Part shown: positions 1-6,637 of the stretch, one piece after another
How the letters are laid out: each line of letters opens with the position of its first letter
Position numbering within the stretch: position 1 is the first letter of the stretch
Assembly (NCBI GenBank): GCA_003221375.1
Contig: QHRI01000142.1
Span: 1-10,230 of the forward strand
Reading direction: 5' to 3'
Length of the DNA stretch: 10,230 nucleotides
DNA from: Verrucomicrobiota bacterium
GTDB lineage: Bacteria > Verrucomicrobiota > Verrucomicrobiia > Chthoniobacterales > UBA10450
Made by a program: the position numbers and the translations under genes
The notes under the pieces: model-generated
What the model was told of the DNA's origin: nothing
Databases searched by the model: none
What the model saw: only the letters and a program-made list of their open reading frames with translations

Positions 1-115
1 GTTGAAGCGGCATTTCTTTGAAACTGAACCGTTGCATTCAAGTGTTGCGAAACCAGATCAATCATGATGTTTTTTCAAACCGGGACTCAGAAACCGACCT
101 TGCGCATCTACATCT

Positions 116-741
116 ATGCGAAATACCGCCGCCAAGCATAACGAAGGCACGAACGACAGAAACGTCGTTCTCATTACTGCTGCAAGTCAGGGCATTGGCC
201 GGGCCATCGCGACACACGTTGCAAGAAGCTGGTGGATGTAGCCGTCGAGCGCTTCGGGCGCATAGACGCGGTTGTCAACAACACGGGACACCCCGCCAAA
301 GCAGAGCTCTTCAGCCTGAGCGATACCGATTGGCAACAGGGTTACGAGTTGATTCTTGGCAGCGTCATTCGACTGGCGCGGCTCGTCATGCCGGTGATGC
401 TTCGCCAGAAGCACGGCACATTTCTCAATATCTCCAGCTACGCAGCGAAGCAACCGGAGCTGTCGCGACCGATCTCGAGTGTCTTCCGGGCGGCGCTCTC
501 GGCTTGGACGCGGGTCCATGCCGAGGCCGGGGCTCCCTACGGGATTCGGGTGAATTCGATTTTGCCGGGGTTCGTTGATTCCTACACGGTGGACCAGACC
601 ATCATCGATACGATTCCGATGAAGCGGATCGGGCGGCTGGAGGAGCTCGCAAAGGCGGCGGCGTTCCTCCTTTCTGATGATGGCTCCTACATAACAGGCC
701 AGAACCTCTTGATGGATGGTGGAATGGTGAGAGTGATTTAG
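116..741 (+). pseudogene. Short-chain dehydrogenase/reductase (SDR), broken by internal deletion and frameshift
   Basis: Two pieces of one SDR gene lie in different frames. From the ATG at 116, frame 2 encodes the start of the Rossmann fold with the nucleotide-binding motif TAASQGIGRAIA and hits TAG at 239-241. From about 223, frame 1 encodes the rest: LVDVAVERFGRID, the NNTGHP motif (NNAG in typical SDRs), and a C-terminus with PGFVDS and GQNLLMDGG. About 40 residues expected between beta-2 and alpha-3 are missing, so the junction near 221-228 is a deletion that also shifts the frame. The downstream piece resembles a divergent SDR subfamily known for NNTGHP and PGFIDS motifs. At the YxxxK position it reads SSVFR, so the usual catalytic Tyr and Lys are Ser and Arg; as I recall the subfamily also lacks this Tyr, so this need not be decay. 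Function is probably lost. No clear ribosome binding site precedes 116. It converges on the ABC ATPase gene 49 bases away. Confidence 0.8.
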
Positions 742-790
742 TCCACAATCGACCGCGACGATATAAGACATCAATCCTCCGTGCGGGTGG

Positions 791-1558
791 TTACTTTTCG
801 TCCGGCGCCCCAGGCGGTCGCGCCCTACCATTTTGCAATCGAGTTGCTGCATCCAGTCGCCGCGAAACCAGATGATCATTCAGGATCACTCCGTCGCGCA
901 TCATCACATTGCGCTTTGCGTAAGCGGCGATGTCAGGCTCGTGGGTCACCATGATCACCGTAATTCCGCGTTCGTTAAGTTGCTGAAAAATTGCCATAAT
1001 CTCGACGCTGGTCCTGCTGTCCAAATTGCCGGTCGGTTCGTCCGCAAGCAGTACTTCCGGTTCATTGATCAAAGCGCGTGCAATCGCTACGCGCTGTTGC
1101 TGGCCACCTGAAAGCTGACTCGGATGATGATCTTCACGGCCCGCCAGGCCGACGGATGCAAGGATCCGATCCGCCCTTTCGCGAAGTTCCGCGCTTGTCA
1201 GACGCTGCGCGCTGTAAACCAAGGGCAACTCGACGTTTTCTCGCGCGGAGGTGCGCGGCAGCAGATTAAAATTCTGGAACACGAAACCGAGCTTGTGATT
1301 CCGGATATCGGCGAGCCGATCTCGGTCCAGACCCGAGACGTCTGCGCCGTCCAAAATATATCGGCCTGTCGTCGGCCGATCGAGACAACCCAGAATATTC
1401 ATGAGCGTGGATTTTCCGGAACCGCTTGCGCCCATCAGCGCGACAAATTCGCCGCGCTTGATTTCGATCGACACGCCACGCACGGCAGGCACTTCCATTT
1501 CGCCTGTGCGATAGGTCTTATGAACATCGATAAGGTTAACGATGGAACCGTTATTCAT
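791..1558 (-). CDS. ABC transporter ATP-binding protein, MacB/LolD type
   Basis: Complete 255-residue ATPase subunit of an ABC transporter of the MacB/LolD/FtsE group, which drives export or lipoprotein handling with an FtsX-like permease and often a periplasmic adaptor. Visible motifs are Walker [10 protein letters not shown] (43-51), Q-loop Gln95, signature LSGGQQQR (149-156), Walker B VLLADEP (169-175), D-loop NLDS (178-181) and the switch His206. The group-typical [10 protein letters not shown] follows Walker A. Length fits a stand-alone ATPase with about 30 extra C-terminal residues. ATG at 1558 is preceded by AGGAAG at a good distance. It follows the MacA-like adaptor gene on the same strand after a 146-base spacer, as in adaptor-ATPase-permease operons, but the expected permease gene does not follow: the next gene is the convergent SDR remnant. 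The ATPase itself shows no damage. The substrate cannot be told from sequence. Confidence 0.93.
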   Translation of the reverse strand: MNNGSIVNLIDVHKTYRTGEMEVPAVRGVSIEIKRGEFVALMGASGSGKSTLMNILGCLDRPTTGRYILDGADVSGLDRDRLADIRNHKLGFVFQNFNLLPRTSARENVELPLVYSAQRLTSAELRERADRILASVGLAGREDHHPSQLSGGQQQRVAIARALINEPEVLLADEPTGNLDSRTSVEIMAIFQQLNERGITVIMVTHEPDIAAYAKRNVMMRDGVILNDHLVSRRLDAATRLQNGRARPPGAPDEK

Positions 1559-1640
1559 GTGGATCTACTTCCTGGCGAATGTTGTAGCCGATTCGCTCCT
1601 GCGAAGCGCGGCGCTGAGGTGTTTGGAATACGCGCATTAC

Positions 1641-1657
1641 GCGTCTCATAGAGACGC
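1641..1657. repeat. Short perfect hairpin with ATA/TAT triloop, copy 1
   Basis: GCGTCTC, ATA, GAGACGC forms a perfect 7-base stem with a three-base loop in the spacer between the adaptor and ATPase genes. On the minus strand it reads TGTAGCG-TCTC-TAT-GAGACGC. A related hairpin, also preceded by TGTAGCG, sits at 5034-5056 with one base pair inverted. It has no T-tract, so a dispersed repeat is more likely than a terminator. The rest of the 146-base spacer shows no gene. Confidence 0.6.
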
Positions 1658-1704
1658 TACAGAAGTCCGCGAACGAGAAACCGAATTTTCCTTTCATCAT
1701 ACCC

Positions 1705-2779
1705 TCACGGAAAGCGCCGACCGCCCCCAAATGGATTTGCCGGAGGCGAAGGCGCGGTCATGCTCGAACTGATCTGACCGGTCACCACGCGGTCGCCCTC
1801 GTTCAAGCCATCGACCACTTCGGTAACAACTCCGTCGCTGATTCCGGTCTTGATCTGCTTTGGCTCTGGACGACCCGCTCCAAATGGCAAGACATAGACG
1901 GTGCGCTGAACCCCCTGCTGCGCACCACCGCCGCGCCCCGCGGCGGGACGCCCCGCTCGACTCGTGATCGTTTTTCTTGTCTCGACTGGCGTGGCGTCCG
2001 GCGGACGATAGCGCAGCGCCGCGTTCTTGATCTGAAAGACGTCGTCCTTGTGCGCAACGATAATTGAAACGTTCGCCGTCATTCCCGGTTTCAATTTCAG
2101 CTCTGGATTGCTCACTCCGATAACCGTGTCGTAGGTAACTACGTTTTGCACGGTGATCGGCGCGTTCCGCACCTGGACGACTTTTCCGCGAAACGTCTCC
2201 ATTGGAAAAGCGTCGACCGTGAAATCGACATTTTGATCGATCTTAACAACGCCCACATCCGCTTCCGCCACATTCGCGTCGATTTGCATTTTGGTGAGAT
2301 CGTTTGCAATCACAAAGATCTTGCTTGATTTTAACGCTGGCTTCTGCCGTATGCAGATTTGCCATTGCCTGATCCAGGTCGGCTTGAGAGGAAGTTTTTC
2401 TGGCAAAAAGGTCCTGTGTGCGAGTTGCATTCACTTTCGCGAGTTCCAGCCCTGCCTGCGCGCTTGCCAGATCCCCTTCCGCCTGAGTGACAGTTGCCTG
2501 AAAAAGCGCGGGATCGATTTGAGCGACTACCTGGCCGGCTTTTACCTGAGAATTAAAATCCGCAAACAATTTCGCGATATTTCCCGAAACCTGACTACCC
2601 GCCTGTACATTTACGACCGGATTGAGTGTGCCTGTCGCCGTAACCGCCTGGGTAATGGGGCCGCGTGTGATAGTTGCAGTCTGATAGTTTGTGGCACTTC
2701 CGTTACGGCACTGCCGGAGAACCGCTGCAATAACAAGCAGCCCAATTATGACAACAAGCCAGGGAACAATACGTTTCAT
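1705..2779 (-). pseudogene. MacA-like periplasmic adaptor (HlyD/RND membrane fusion family), broken by internal deletion
   Basis: The upstream frame starts at ATG 2779 with an N-terminal membrane anchor (PWLVVIIGLLVIAAVL, about residues 5-20). It continues with the first lipoyl half (GSQVSGNIAKL, GQVVAQIDP) and the coiled-coil hairpin up to about LHTAEASVK. The other frame resumes with IFVIANDLTKMQID, the beta-barrel domain (ADVGVVKIDQ, VDFTVDAFP) and the membrane-proximal domain (KLKPGMTANVSI, GLNEGDRVV), ending in a Gly/Arg-rich tail. The returning coil arm and the second lipoyl half, with its usual SPxxGVV motif, are absent: roughly 45 residues. The junction lies near 2318-2332 and also shifts the frame. 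In intact systems MacA links an inner-membrane ABC exporter to TolC. Here the adaptor is very probably non-functional. Its partner ATPase lies downstream at 791-1558. A sequencing or assembly error is the main alternative. Confidence 0.82.
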
Positions 2780-2808
2780 TCGAGCGGTGGTTGACTGCGC
2801 TTATTAGT

Positions 2809-2813
2809 AGGAG
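2809..2813 (+). promoter_or_regulatory. Ribosome binding site that decides the ABC-2 permease start
   Basis: AGGAG lies 10 bases upstream of the tandem ATGATG at 2824-2829. It favours a start there over the in-frame TTG at 2791, which lies upstream of this site. Confidence 0.5.
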
Positions 2814-2823
2814 ACAGGAAGAG

Positions 2824-3558
2824 ATGATGCGGCGTTACATCGAAATCTACTCCATCATGCTGCGCAACTCGCTTATTCGCGAAATTGTCTTCTTCAGCAT
2901 CATTTTCGGGAATGTCGATCGCATTGGTGACTGGACAAAGTGGGAGGTCGTGCTGCTCATCGGCACGCATCAAATGATTGCCCAGTTTTTTCAGGCATTC
3001 TTTTTTGTTAACGTCGCAAACATTCCGGAACTCGTGCGCACGGGGAAATTAGATTCCCTGCTGGTTTTGCCGATCGACAGCCAGTTTGCTGTTTCCACGA
3101 AACAATTCGGCCTTGATAGCATCGTCAACGCCGCGCTAGGGGGTGTAGTGGTTTGCGTTGCGCTTTCGCGTCTCAACATTGTCCCGGATTTGACATCAAT
3201 TTTCCTTTACCTGGTCGCGCTGGGATTTGGCGTTGCCGTGCATTACTCAATCATGCTTGCCCTGGCAGCGGTCAGTTTCTGGATCGTCCGCGCCCAGGGA
3301 TTGGTTTATGGCTACTTTAATTTTCTAAACATCGCGCGTTATCCAGATGCGATTTTTCCATGGCTATTCCGCTTGATCTTCGGCTGGATTATACCGGTGG
3401 TCATTATCGCAAACATCCCAGCCCGCCTGTTGATTAAATCACTGGGACAGCCCTGGTGGTTGATGCTGCATCTTATCGCTGCCTCGACAATTGTTTTCCT
3501 CCTGTCGCGCGGTTTCTGGAGATTTGCCCTGAACCGTTACTCTAGCGCGAGTTCGTGA
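2824..3558 (+). CDS. ABC-2 type transport permease, apparently missing its first membrane helix
   Basis: A 244-residue membrane protein of the ABC-2 permease family with motifs typical of the group: MRRYIEIY, LRNSLIRE, GNVDRIGDWTKWEV, IPELVRTGKLDSLLVLPID. Several hydrophobic segments follow (for example around VHYSIMLALAAVSFWIV and WIIPVVIIANIPA), and a short Ser-rich end. Relatives are about 265-270 residues long and have a first membrane helix of about 25 residues between LIRE and the aromatic/Ile stretch before GxVDxIxxW. Here LIREI runs directly into VFFSIIFG, so this helix seems to be missing by an in-frame deletion near 2878-2890. The frame is otherwise open. Such permeases work with a separate ATPase and a second permease, and neither adjoins this gene. 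It starts 44 bases from the divergent adaptor gene. I annotate it as coding because the frame is intact, but function is doubtful. Confidence 0.75.
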   Translation: MMRRYIEIYSIMLRNSLIREIVFFSIIFGNVDRIGDWTKWEVVLLIGTHQMIAQFFQAFFFVNVANIPELVRTGKLDSLLVLPIDSQFAVSTKQFGLDSIVNAALGGVVVCVALSRLNIVPDLTSIFLYLVALGFGVAVHYSIMLALAAVSFWIVRAQGLVYGYFNFLNIARYPDAIFPWLFRLIFGWIIPVVIIANIPARLLIKSLGQPWWLMLHLIAASTIVFLLSRGFWRFALNRYSSASS

Positions 3559-3757
3559 GATCCTGTCGGAAGGGCCAAAGCTGTCGAAGTAGACCGTGAC
3601 TGCGAACTGTTGCCGGGTAGTGGTTTTGCCTAAGCGTGAAAGCCAGTTTGTGGTGGCGTAAACTTTTTGACCGAATCCGCTTGCACCGTCGGAGAAATGT
3701 TCTTAATTAAGCGTCCATTTTCCGGGTGCTACTCGATTAGAAGGCGCTTTCAACGCT

Positions 3758-4429
3758 ATGGCAAAATCAACAAAAAAGAAGAGTTCCGCGAAGAAGCCCG
3801 CCGCTCGTAAGGCGCGACCGACACACAAAGAGCGTGTCAAGCGACCGGTGTCGAAAAAGCCCGCGAAGACGACAAAGGCCGGAAAGCGTGTGTCCTCCAA
3901 CAAAACCACGACTGAGTCGCCGGCGGTCCTGCTGGGTCTGAACCATCGCGAAAGGCGACTCGATCCATTTATCCGCCAGCAGAAGGAAAAGCTCCTTCAT
4001 CTCCGGGACGCCATGGTCGATTCCATGGCCGGCGTCGCCCAAGATACTTTGCGCTCGCGCGCCGAAGGCAGCGAGGCGTCTGCTTTTGGAATGCATCAGG
4101 CCGATGCTGGATCAGATGCGTACGATCGCGATTTCGCGCTGAGCTTGCTCTCTCAAGAACAGGACGCGCTTTACGAAATCGACCAGGCGCTCAGGCGGAT
4201 TGAGCTGGGAACGTACGGAAAGTGCGAGATGTCCGGCAAACCGATCCCGCGAGCGCGGCTTGAAGCCATTCCGTTTGCGCGCTTCACGGTTGAGTGCCAA
4301 TCGCAACTGGAAAAGCTAAATAAAGCTTCACGAGTCCGTCAGTCTGTCACCTCTCTATTCGGTTTGACCGATGAGGAAGGCGGCGAGGCCGAGGAAGAGG
4401 AAGCTACGCCGGCCGAAGTGAAGGAGTGA
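3758..4429 (+). CDS. DksA/TraR-family RNA polymerase regulator with basic N-terminal tail and degenerate zinc finger
   Basis: This 223-residue protein resembles DksA/TraR factors, which enter the secondary channel of RNA polymerase and modulate initiation, often with ppGpp. Residues 1-50 are a Lys/Ala/Arg-rich tail like histone H1 tails. Residues 70-148 are the family's coiled coil, with acidic tip region HQADAGSDAYDRD (113-125) and LSQEQDALYEID. Residues 149-184 are the zinc-finger region. In the canonical finger four Cys bind zinc; here the positions read Cys156, Ser159, Thr177 and Cys180, so zinc binding by four Cys is impossible. The C-terminus (205-223) is strongly acidic. The protein is longer than E. 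coli DksA (151 residues) mainly because of the two tails. An AGAAGG lies about 13 bases before ATG 3758. rpmG begins 9 bases after its stop, so the genes are likely co-transcribed. No convincing -35/-10 pair was seen in the 199-base spacer upstream. Confidence 0.88.
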   Translation: MAKSTKKKSSAKKPAARKARPTHKERVKRPVSKKPAKTTKAGKRVSSNKTTTESPAVLLGLNHRERRLDPFIRQQKEKLLHLRDAMVDSMAGVAQDTLRSRAEGSEASAFGMHQADAGSDAYDRDFALSLLSQEQDALYEIDQALRRIELGTYGKCEMSGKPIPRARLEAIPFARFTVECQSQLEKLNKASRVRQSVTSLFGLTDEEGGEAEEEEATPAEVKE

Positions 4430-4438
4430 CGCGGACAG

Positions 4439-4612
4439 ATGGCACAGGAAATTGTGACGCTGGAATGCACGGAGGCCAAGGCTTTGGGTAAGCCTGTCTC
4501 CCGTTACATGACCACACGGAACAAGAAGAGTCCGCGCACGCCCAACCGGCTCGAAAAAAAGAAATACAATCCGTTTTTAAGACGGCATACGTTGCACCGC
4601 GAAACCAAATGA
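4439..4612 (+). CDS. rpmG: 50S ribosomal protein L33
   Basis: A complete 57-residue L33, a small protein of the large ribosomal subunit. Recognisable parts are [13 protein letters not shown] [11 protein letters not shown] (4-14), YMTTRNKK (23-30), [10 protein letters not shown] (37-46) and the family end [10 protein letters not shown] (48-57). L33 occurs with or without a four-Cys zinc site. Here only Cys10 remains of the four positions; the others read Ala13, Asn44 and Leu47, so this is a zinc-free form. AAGGAG at 4421-4426, inside the end of the preceding gene, can serve as ribosome binding site although the 12-base distance is long. It overlaps rpsR by the shared ATGA at 4609-4612, which indicates translational coupling. 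Confidence 0.95.
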   Translation: MAQEIVTLECTEAKALGKPVSRYMTTRNKKSPRTPNRLEKKKYNPFLRRHTLHRETK

Positions 4613-4851
4613 TAGGTCCTAAAACAGCCAAACGCCGTTCCGCTTTTCGCCGTGCGAATCGCGCCATGCCCCGTCGACGAATCGATATTGCCATTGAGGC
4701 TATCGATTATAAAAATCCTGATCTCCTGAAAAAATTCGTCACCGAGAGCGGCAAAATTCTTCCGCGCCGCGTCACCGGCATGCCCGCGCATCTGCATCGC
4801 AAGATTACGCGCGAGATTAAGCGCAGTCGTTCGGTGCTAATGATGAAGTGA
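4609..4851 (+). CDS. rpsR: 30S ribosomal protein S18
   Basis: An 80-residue S18 of the small ribosomal subunit, which binds together with S6 on the 30S platform. The core [13 protein letters not shown] (32-44), [11 protein letters not shown] (47-57) and [12 protein letters not shown] (63-74) is clear. The N-terminus is rich in Arg. There are no cysteines, so it is a zinc-free form. The C-terminus reads SRSVLMMK, whereas S18 usually ends in something like ARxxALLPF/Y, so this may be a second, divergent copy. In many bacteria rpsR sits with rpsF, ssb and rplI; here it follows rpmG with a four-base overlap. Some actinobacteria also place rpsR and rpmG together as zinc-independent paralogues under Zur control. 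No obvious terminator follows; the next sequence is a palindromic repeat. Confidence 0.95.
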   Translation: MIGPKTAKRRSAFRRANRAMPRRRIDIAIEAIDYKNPDLLKKFVTESGKILPRRVTGMPAHLHRKITREIKRSRSVLMMK

Positions 4852-4878
4852 CGAAGCTGGGGCGTTAACGCACTGCTT

Positions 4879-4986
4879 TGTCATCCCGAGCGAAGTTGAG
4901 GAATCTCCCGCAACCTCGCTGATTCCGCTCGTAGTTTGCGTGATCCAAGTCTCGATTGTGAGGTCCCTGGCTCCGTTCGGAATGAC
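4879..4986. repeat. Palindromic intergenic repeat (about 108 bases) with arms TGTCATCCCGAGCG / CGTTCGGAATGAC
   Basis: The left arm (4879-4907) and the right arm (4960-4986) are imperfect inverted repeats: GTCATCCCGAGCGAAG against the reverse complement GTCATTCCGAACGGAG, followed by matching GAGGA.TCTC / GGGACCTC parts. The 50-base loop has no gene. Palindromes with TCATCCCGAGCGAAG arms are familiar as dispersed non-coding elements in several phyla, but copy number here is unknown. It lies just downstream of rpsR and could end transcription or protect the mRNA 3' end; no T-tract was seen. Confidence 0.65.
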
Positions 4987-5033
4987 TCTCACCGAGATTA
5001 AGCACTGCTGCTCCGTGCGCTTGATGAGGTAAT

Positions 5034-5083
5034 TGTAGCGCGTCTGTATCAGACGCCGGCCTTTAATTGGCCTTTCATAGAAA
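5034..5083 (+). repeat. Triloop hairpin repeat, copy 2, followed by two further small hairpins
   Basis: TGTAGCG leads into GCGTCTG-TAT-CAGACGC (5040-5056), a perfect 7-base stem with a three-base loop. Next come a GGCC...GGCC hairpin and TTTC-ATA-GAAA (5073-5083), again with an ATA loop. Compared with copy 1 at 1641-1657, the loop-closing pair is inverted (C-G against G-C) while pairing is kept. Confidence 0.55.
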
Positions 5084-5095
5084 CGCCCTAAAACG

Positions 5096-5130
5096 GTTGG
5101 ACGTTTGGCGTTGAGCGTTGGACGTTGTCT
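5096..5130 (+). repeat. Imperfect heptamer tandem array, GTTGGAC type
   Basis: Five units in a row with period 7: GTTGGAC, GTTTGGC, GTTGAGC, GTTGGAC, GTTGTCT. It lies just downstream of the RelE-like remnant, on the far side from its start. A matching array occurs at 9684-9718. Confidence 0.65.
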
Positions 5131-5136
5131 GTTTCT

Positions 5137-5423
5137 CTACGCTTTCCGGGTTTTTTCCCCTTGCTCGATCAGTTTCCAGAATTCGCGTGTCTCGCCTAGC
5201 TGCGCGTCCTCGGACACCGGCTGGCGAAATAAATGCGATAATCTTTCGCACGATAGCGATATAGCTTTTTGCCCTCGCGTTCGATCACACCAAACCGTTC
5301 GGAATCGAGTTGGTTGAGGTCCTCGGGCAGAATTTGAAACTCCGCGAGCAGCTCTAGCTGTAATTTTTTCGGGAGCGCGGAGATCTCGGCCGCGCTTAAT
5401 TCGTTGAAGATGATCTGGAACAT
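5137..5423 (-). pseudogene. RelE/ParE-like toxin, broken by internal deletion
   Basis: ATG 5423 opens a frame encoding MFQIIFNELSAAEIS, LPKKLQLELLAEFQ and KKLYRYRAKDYRIYF. This resembles the first two thirds of a RelE/ParE-like toxin family, whose members cleave ribosome-bound mRNA or poison gyrase. The frame then runs into unrelated residues and stops at about 5196. A different frame from about 5215 encodes PVSEDAQLGETREFWKLIEQ and ends at the stop at 5137-5139, which fits the C-terminus of the same family. The expected middle strand, usually with an HRVLHKN-like motif, is absent: about 28 residues. So an internal deletion near 5213-5228 shifted the frame. No antitoxin gene adjoins. The family assignment is from general recognition; the two-piece structure is visible directly. 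Confidence 0.62.
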
Positions 5424-5452
5424 GATTCTCGTTAAAGCGTCGAAGGGTTGAT

Positions 5453-5466
5453 GCGATTTGAATCGC
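5453..5466. repeat. Small palindrome between alr and the RelE-like remnant
   Basis: GCGATTTGAATCGC is a self-complementary hairpin (5-base stem, TTGA loop) in the 98-base spacer downstream of alr. There is no T-tract on the alr strand, so a terminator role is only possible. Confidence 0.35.
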
Positions 5467-5490
5467 TCTGCCGCGACTCTGAGCCGGTTT

Positions 5491-5521
5491 AACGTTTCAA
5501 CCGTTCAACGCTATAACGCTC
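5491..5521. repeat. Imperfect octamer array, AACGNTNT type
   Basis: Four consecutive near-copies with period 8: AACGTTTC, AACCGTTC, AACGCTAT, AACGCTCT, ending at the alr stop codon. Similarity between units is modest, so this could be partly chance. Confidence 0.35.
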
Positions 5522-6637
5522 TCAAACATAAACCCGCCGCACGCGTGCGCCAATTCGCGTCGTAATTTCCCAGGGAATCGTGCCAGCAGCCCTGGCAAGT
5601 TCTGCGCAGGAGATTTCCTCGTTCCCTTCGCGTCCCATCAAAACCACCTCGTCGCCCACTTGCACATTATCGACCTTGCTAACGTCAACCATCATCAGGT
5701 CCATCGTCACGCGGCCGAGAATGGCGCAACGCTGCCCACGAACCAGAACAGCGGCAGCGCGATTAGAAAGTTGCCATGGATATCCATCGGCGTAACCAGC
5801 TGACAATGTTGCGACCCGCATTTTCCGAGGAGTGACAAATGTGCGGCCATAACTGATAGAACTTCCCTGCGGCATGTTCCGCACCAGCGAAATTCGCGTT
5901 TTCCACGTCATGGCCGGTTTAAGAAGTTTCTGGAATTCAGGGAGTGGCGAAATCCCATAAAGCACAATCCCGGCGCGCACCATGTCGAAATTCCGCGCGT
6001 GTTCGGCGAAGGCAAGCACGCCTGCGCTTTGGAGCACATGCGCTTTATAATCGCTTAAAACGGCGGCGCGAAACTGCTTCATGATTTCGCGAAAACGCAA
6101 AAGCTGAGCACGCGTGTAGTCCGCATCCTCAACAGACGCCGGTAAATGAGTCGACACGCTATGAATCCTGATATTCGGAAGCGCGGAGACCTTCTTGAGA
6201 ATTTCCAAAGCTTGGCCTTCGGGAACTCCCATACGCCCCATGCCAGTATCGATCTTAAAATTGACGGCGACCGGCGAGCGGTGCGCAACCCGATTGAAAT
6301 CTTCTGCTTCCTCGAGCGCGGAAATTGTGGGGACGAACCCGAGCTCGGCGATCGTCGACCTTTCCTCAGGCAGGGCGGGACCAAGAATGACGACCGGAAG
6401 GGAAACAGATTCACGGAGCGCCAGCGCCTCTTGCAGGTTCGCCACGCCGAAAAGTTGCACCTGACCCGCGAGCGTTTTCGCCACGCCGATTAAACCATGG
6501 CCGTAAGCATTCGCTTTCACTACAGCGAGCATTTCCGCTGAACCGATACGTTCGCGCACGGTTTTGGCATTGTGATGTAACGCACTCCGATCGATCTCGG
6601 CCCAGCAACGATAGGTTTCTTTCATGACTCGTGGCAC
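5522..6637 (-). CDS. alr: Alanine racemase
   Basis: A cytoplasmic PLP enzyme that converts L-alanine to D-alanine for peptidoglycan. From the GTG at 6637 it has 371 residues, the usual length. The N-terminal TIM barrel carries the PLP-binding lysine in AVVKANAYGHG (Lys41), then KIDTGMGRMG (128-137) and STHLPAS (162-168). VRAGIVLYGI (220-229) contains the Arg that contacts the PLP ring nitrogen. The C-terminal beta domain carries the catalytic Tyr282 in AGYADGY and the RVTMDLMMVDVS segment. An in-frame ATG at 6625 would give 367 residues and is equally plausible: GTG 6637 has AGAAG close by, whereas ATG 6625 matches the common short leader before the first beta strand. It follows tsaB after 6 bases, so it is probably the last gene of the thiL-tsaE-tsaB-alr operon. 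An inverted repeat spans the tsaB/alr junction. Confidence 0.97.
   Translation of the reverse strand: MPRVMKETYRCWAEIDRSALHHNAKTVRERIGSAEMLAVVKANAYGHGLIGVAKTLAGQVQLFGVANLQEALALRESVSLPVVILGPALPEERSTIAELGFVPTISALEEAEDFNRVAHRSPVAVNFKIDTGMGRMGVPEGQALEILKKVSALPNIRIHSVSTHLPASVEDADYTRAQLLRFREIMKQFRAAVLSDYKAHVLQSAGVLAFAEHARNFDMVRAGIVLYGISPLPEFQKLLKPAMTWKTRISLVRNMPQGSSISYGRTFVTPRKMRVATLSAGYADGYPWQLSNRAAAVLVRGQRCAILGRVTMDLMMVDVSKVDNVQVGDEVVLMGREGNEEISCAELARAAGTIPWEITTRIGARVRRVYV

Noticed and set aside
18..578. A 186-codon open frame on the plus strand over the SDR region
   Set aside because: It reads the SDR gene in the wrong frame over most of its length and shows no protein-like motifs.
1124..1651. 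A 175-codon plus-strand frame antisense to the ABC ATPase
   Set aside because: It is the shadow of a clearly conserved gene on the other strand and resembles no protein.
2318..2332. Programmed frameshift joining the two adaptor pieces
   Set aside because: About 45 residues of conserved structure are missing, so a frameshift alone would not restore the protein, and no slippery motif with a downstream structure was evident.
3667..3709. Possible promoter before the dksA-like gene (TTGACC or TTGCAC)
   Set aside because: Neither is followed by a convincing -10 box at proper spacing.
6146..6493. Plus-strand open frames antisense to alr
   Set aside because: alr motifs on the minus strand fully explain this stretch.
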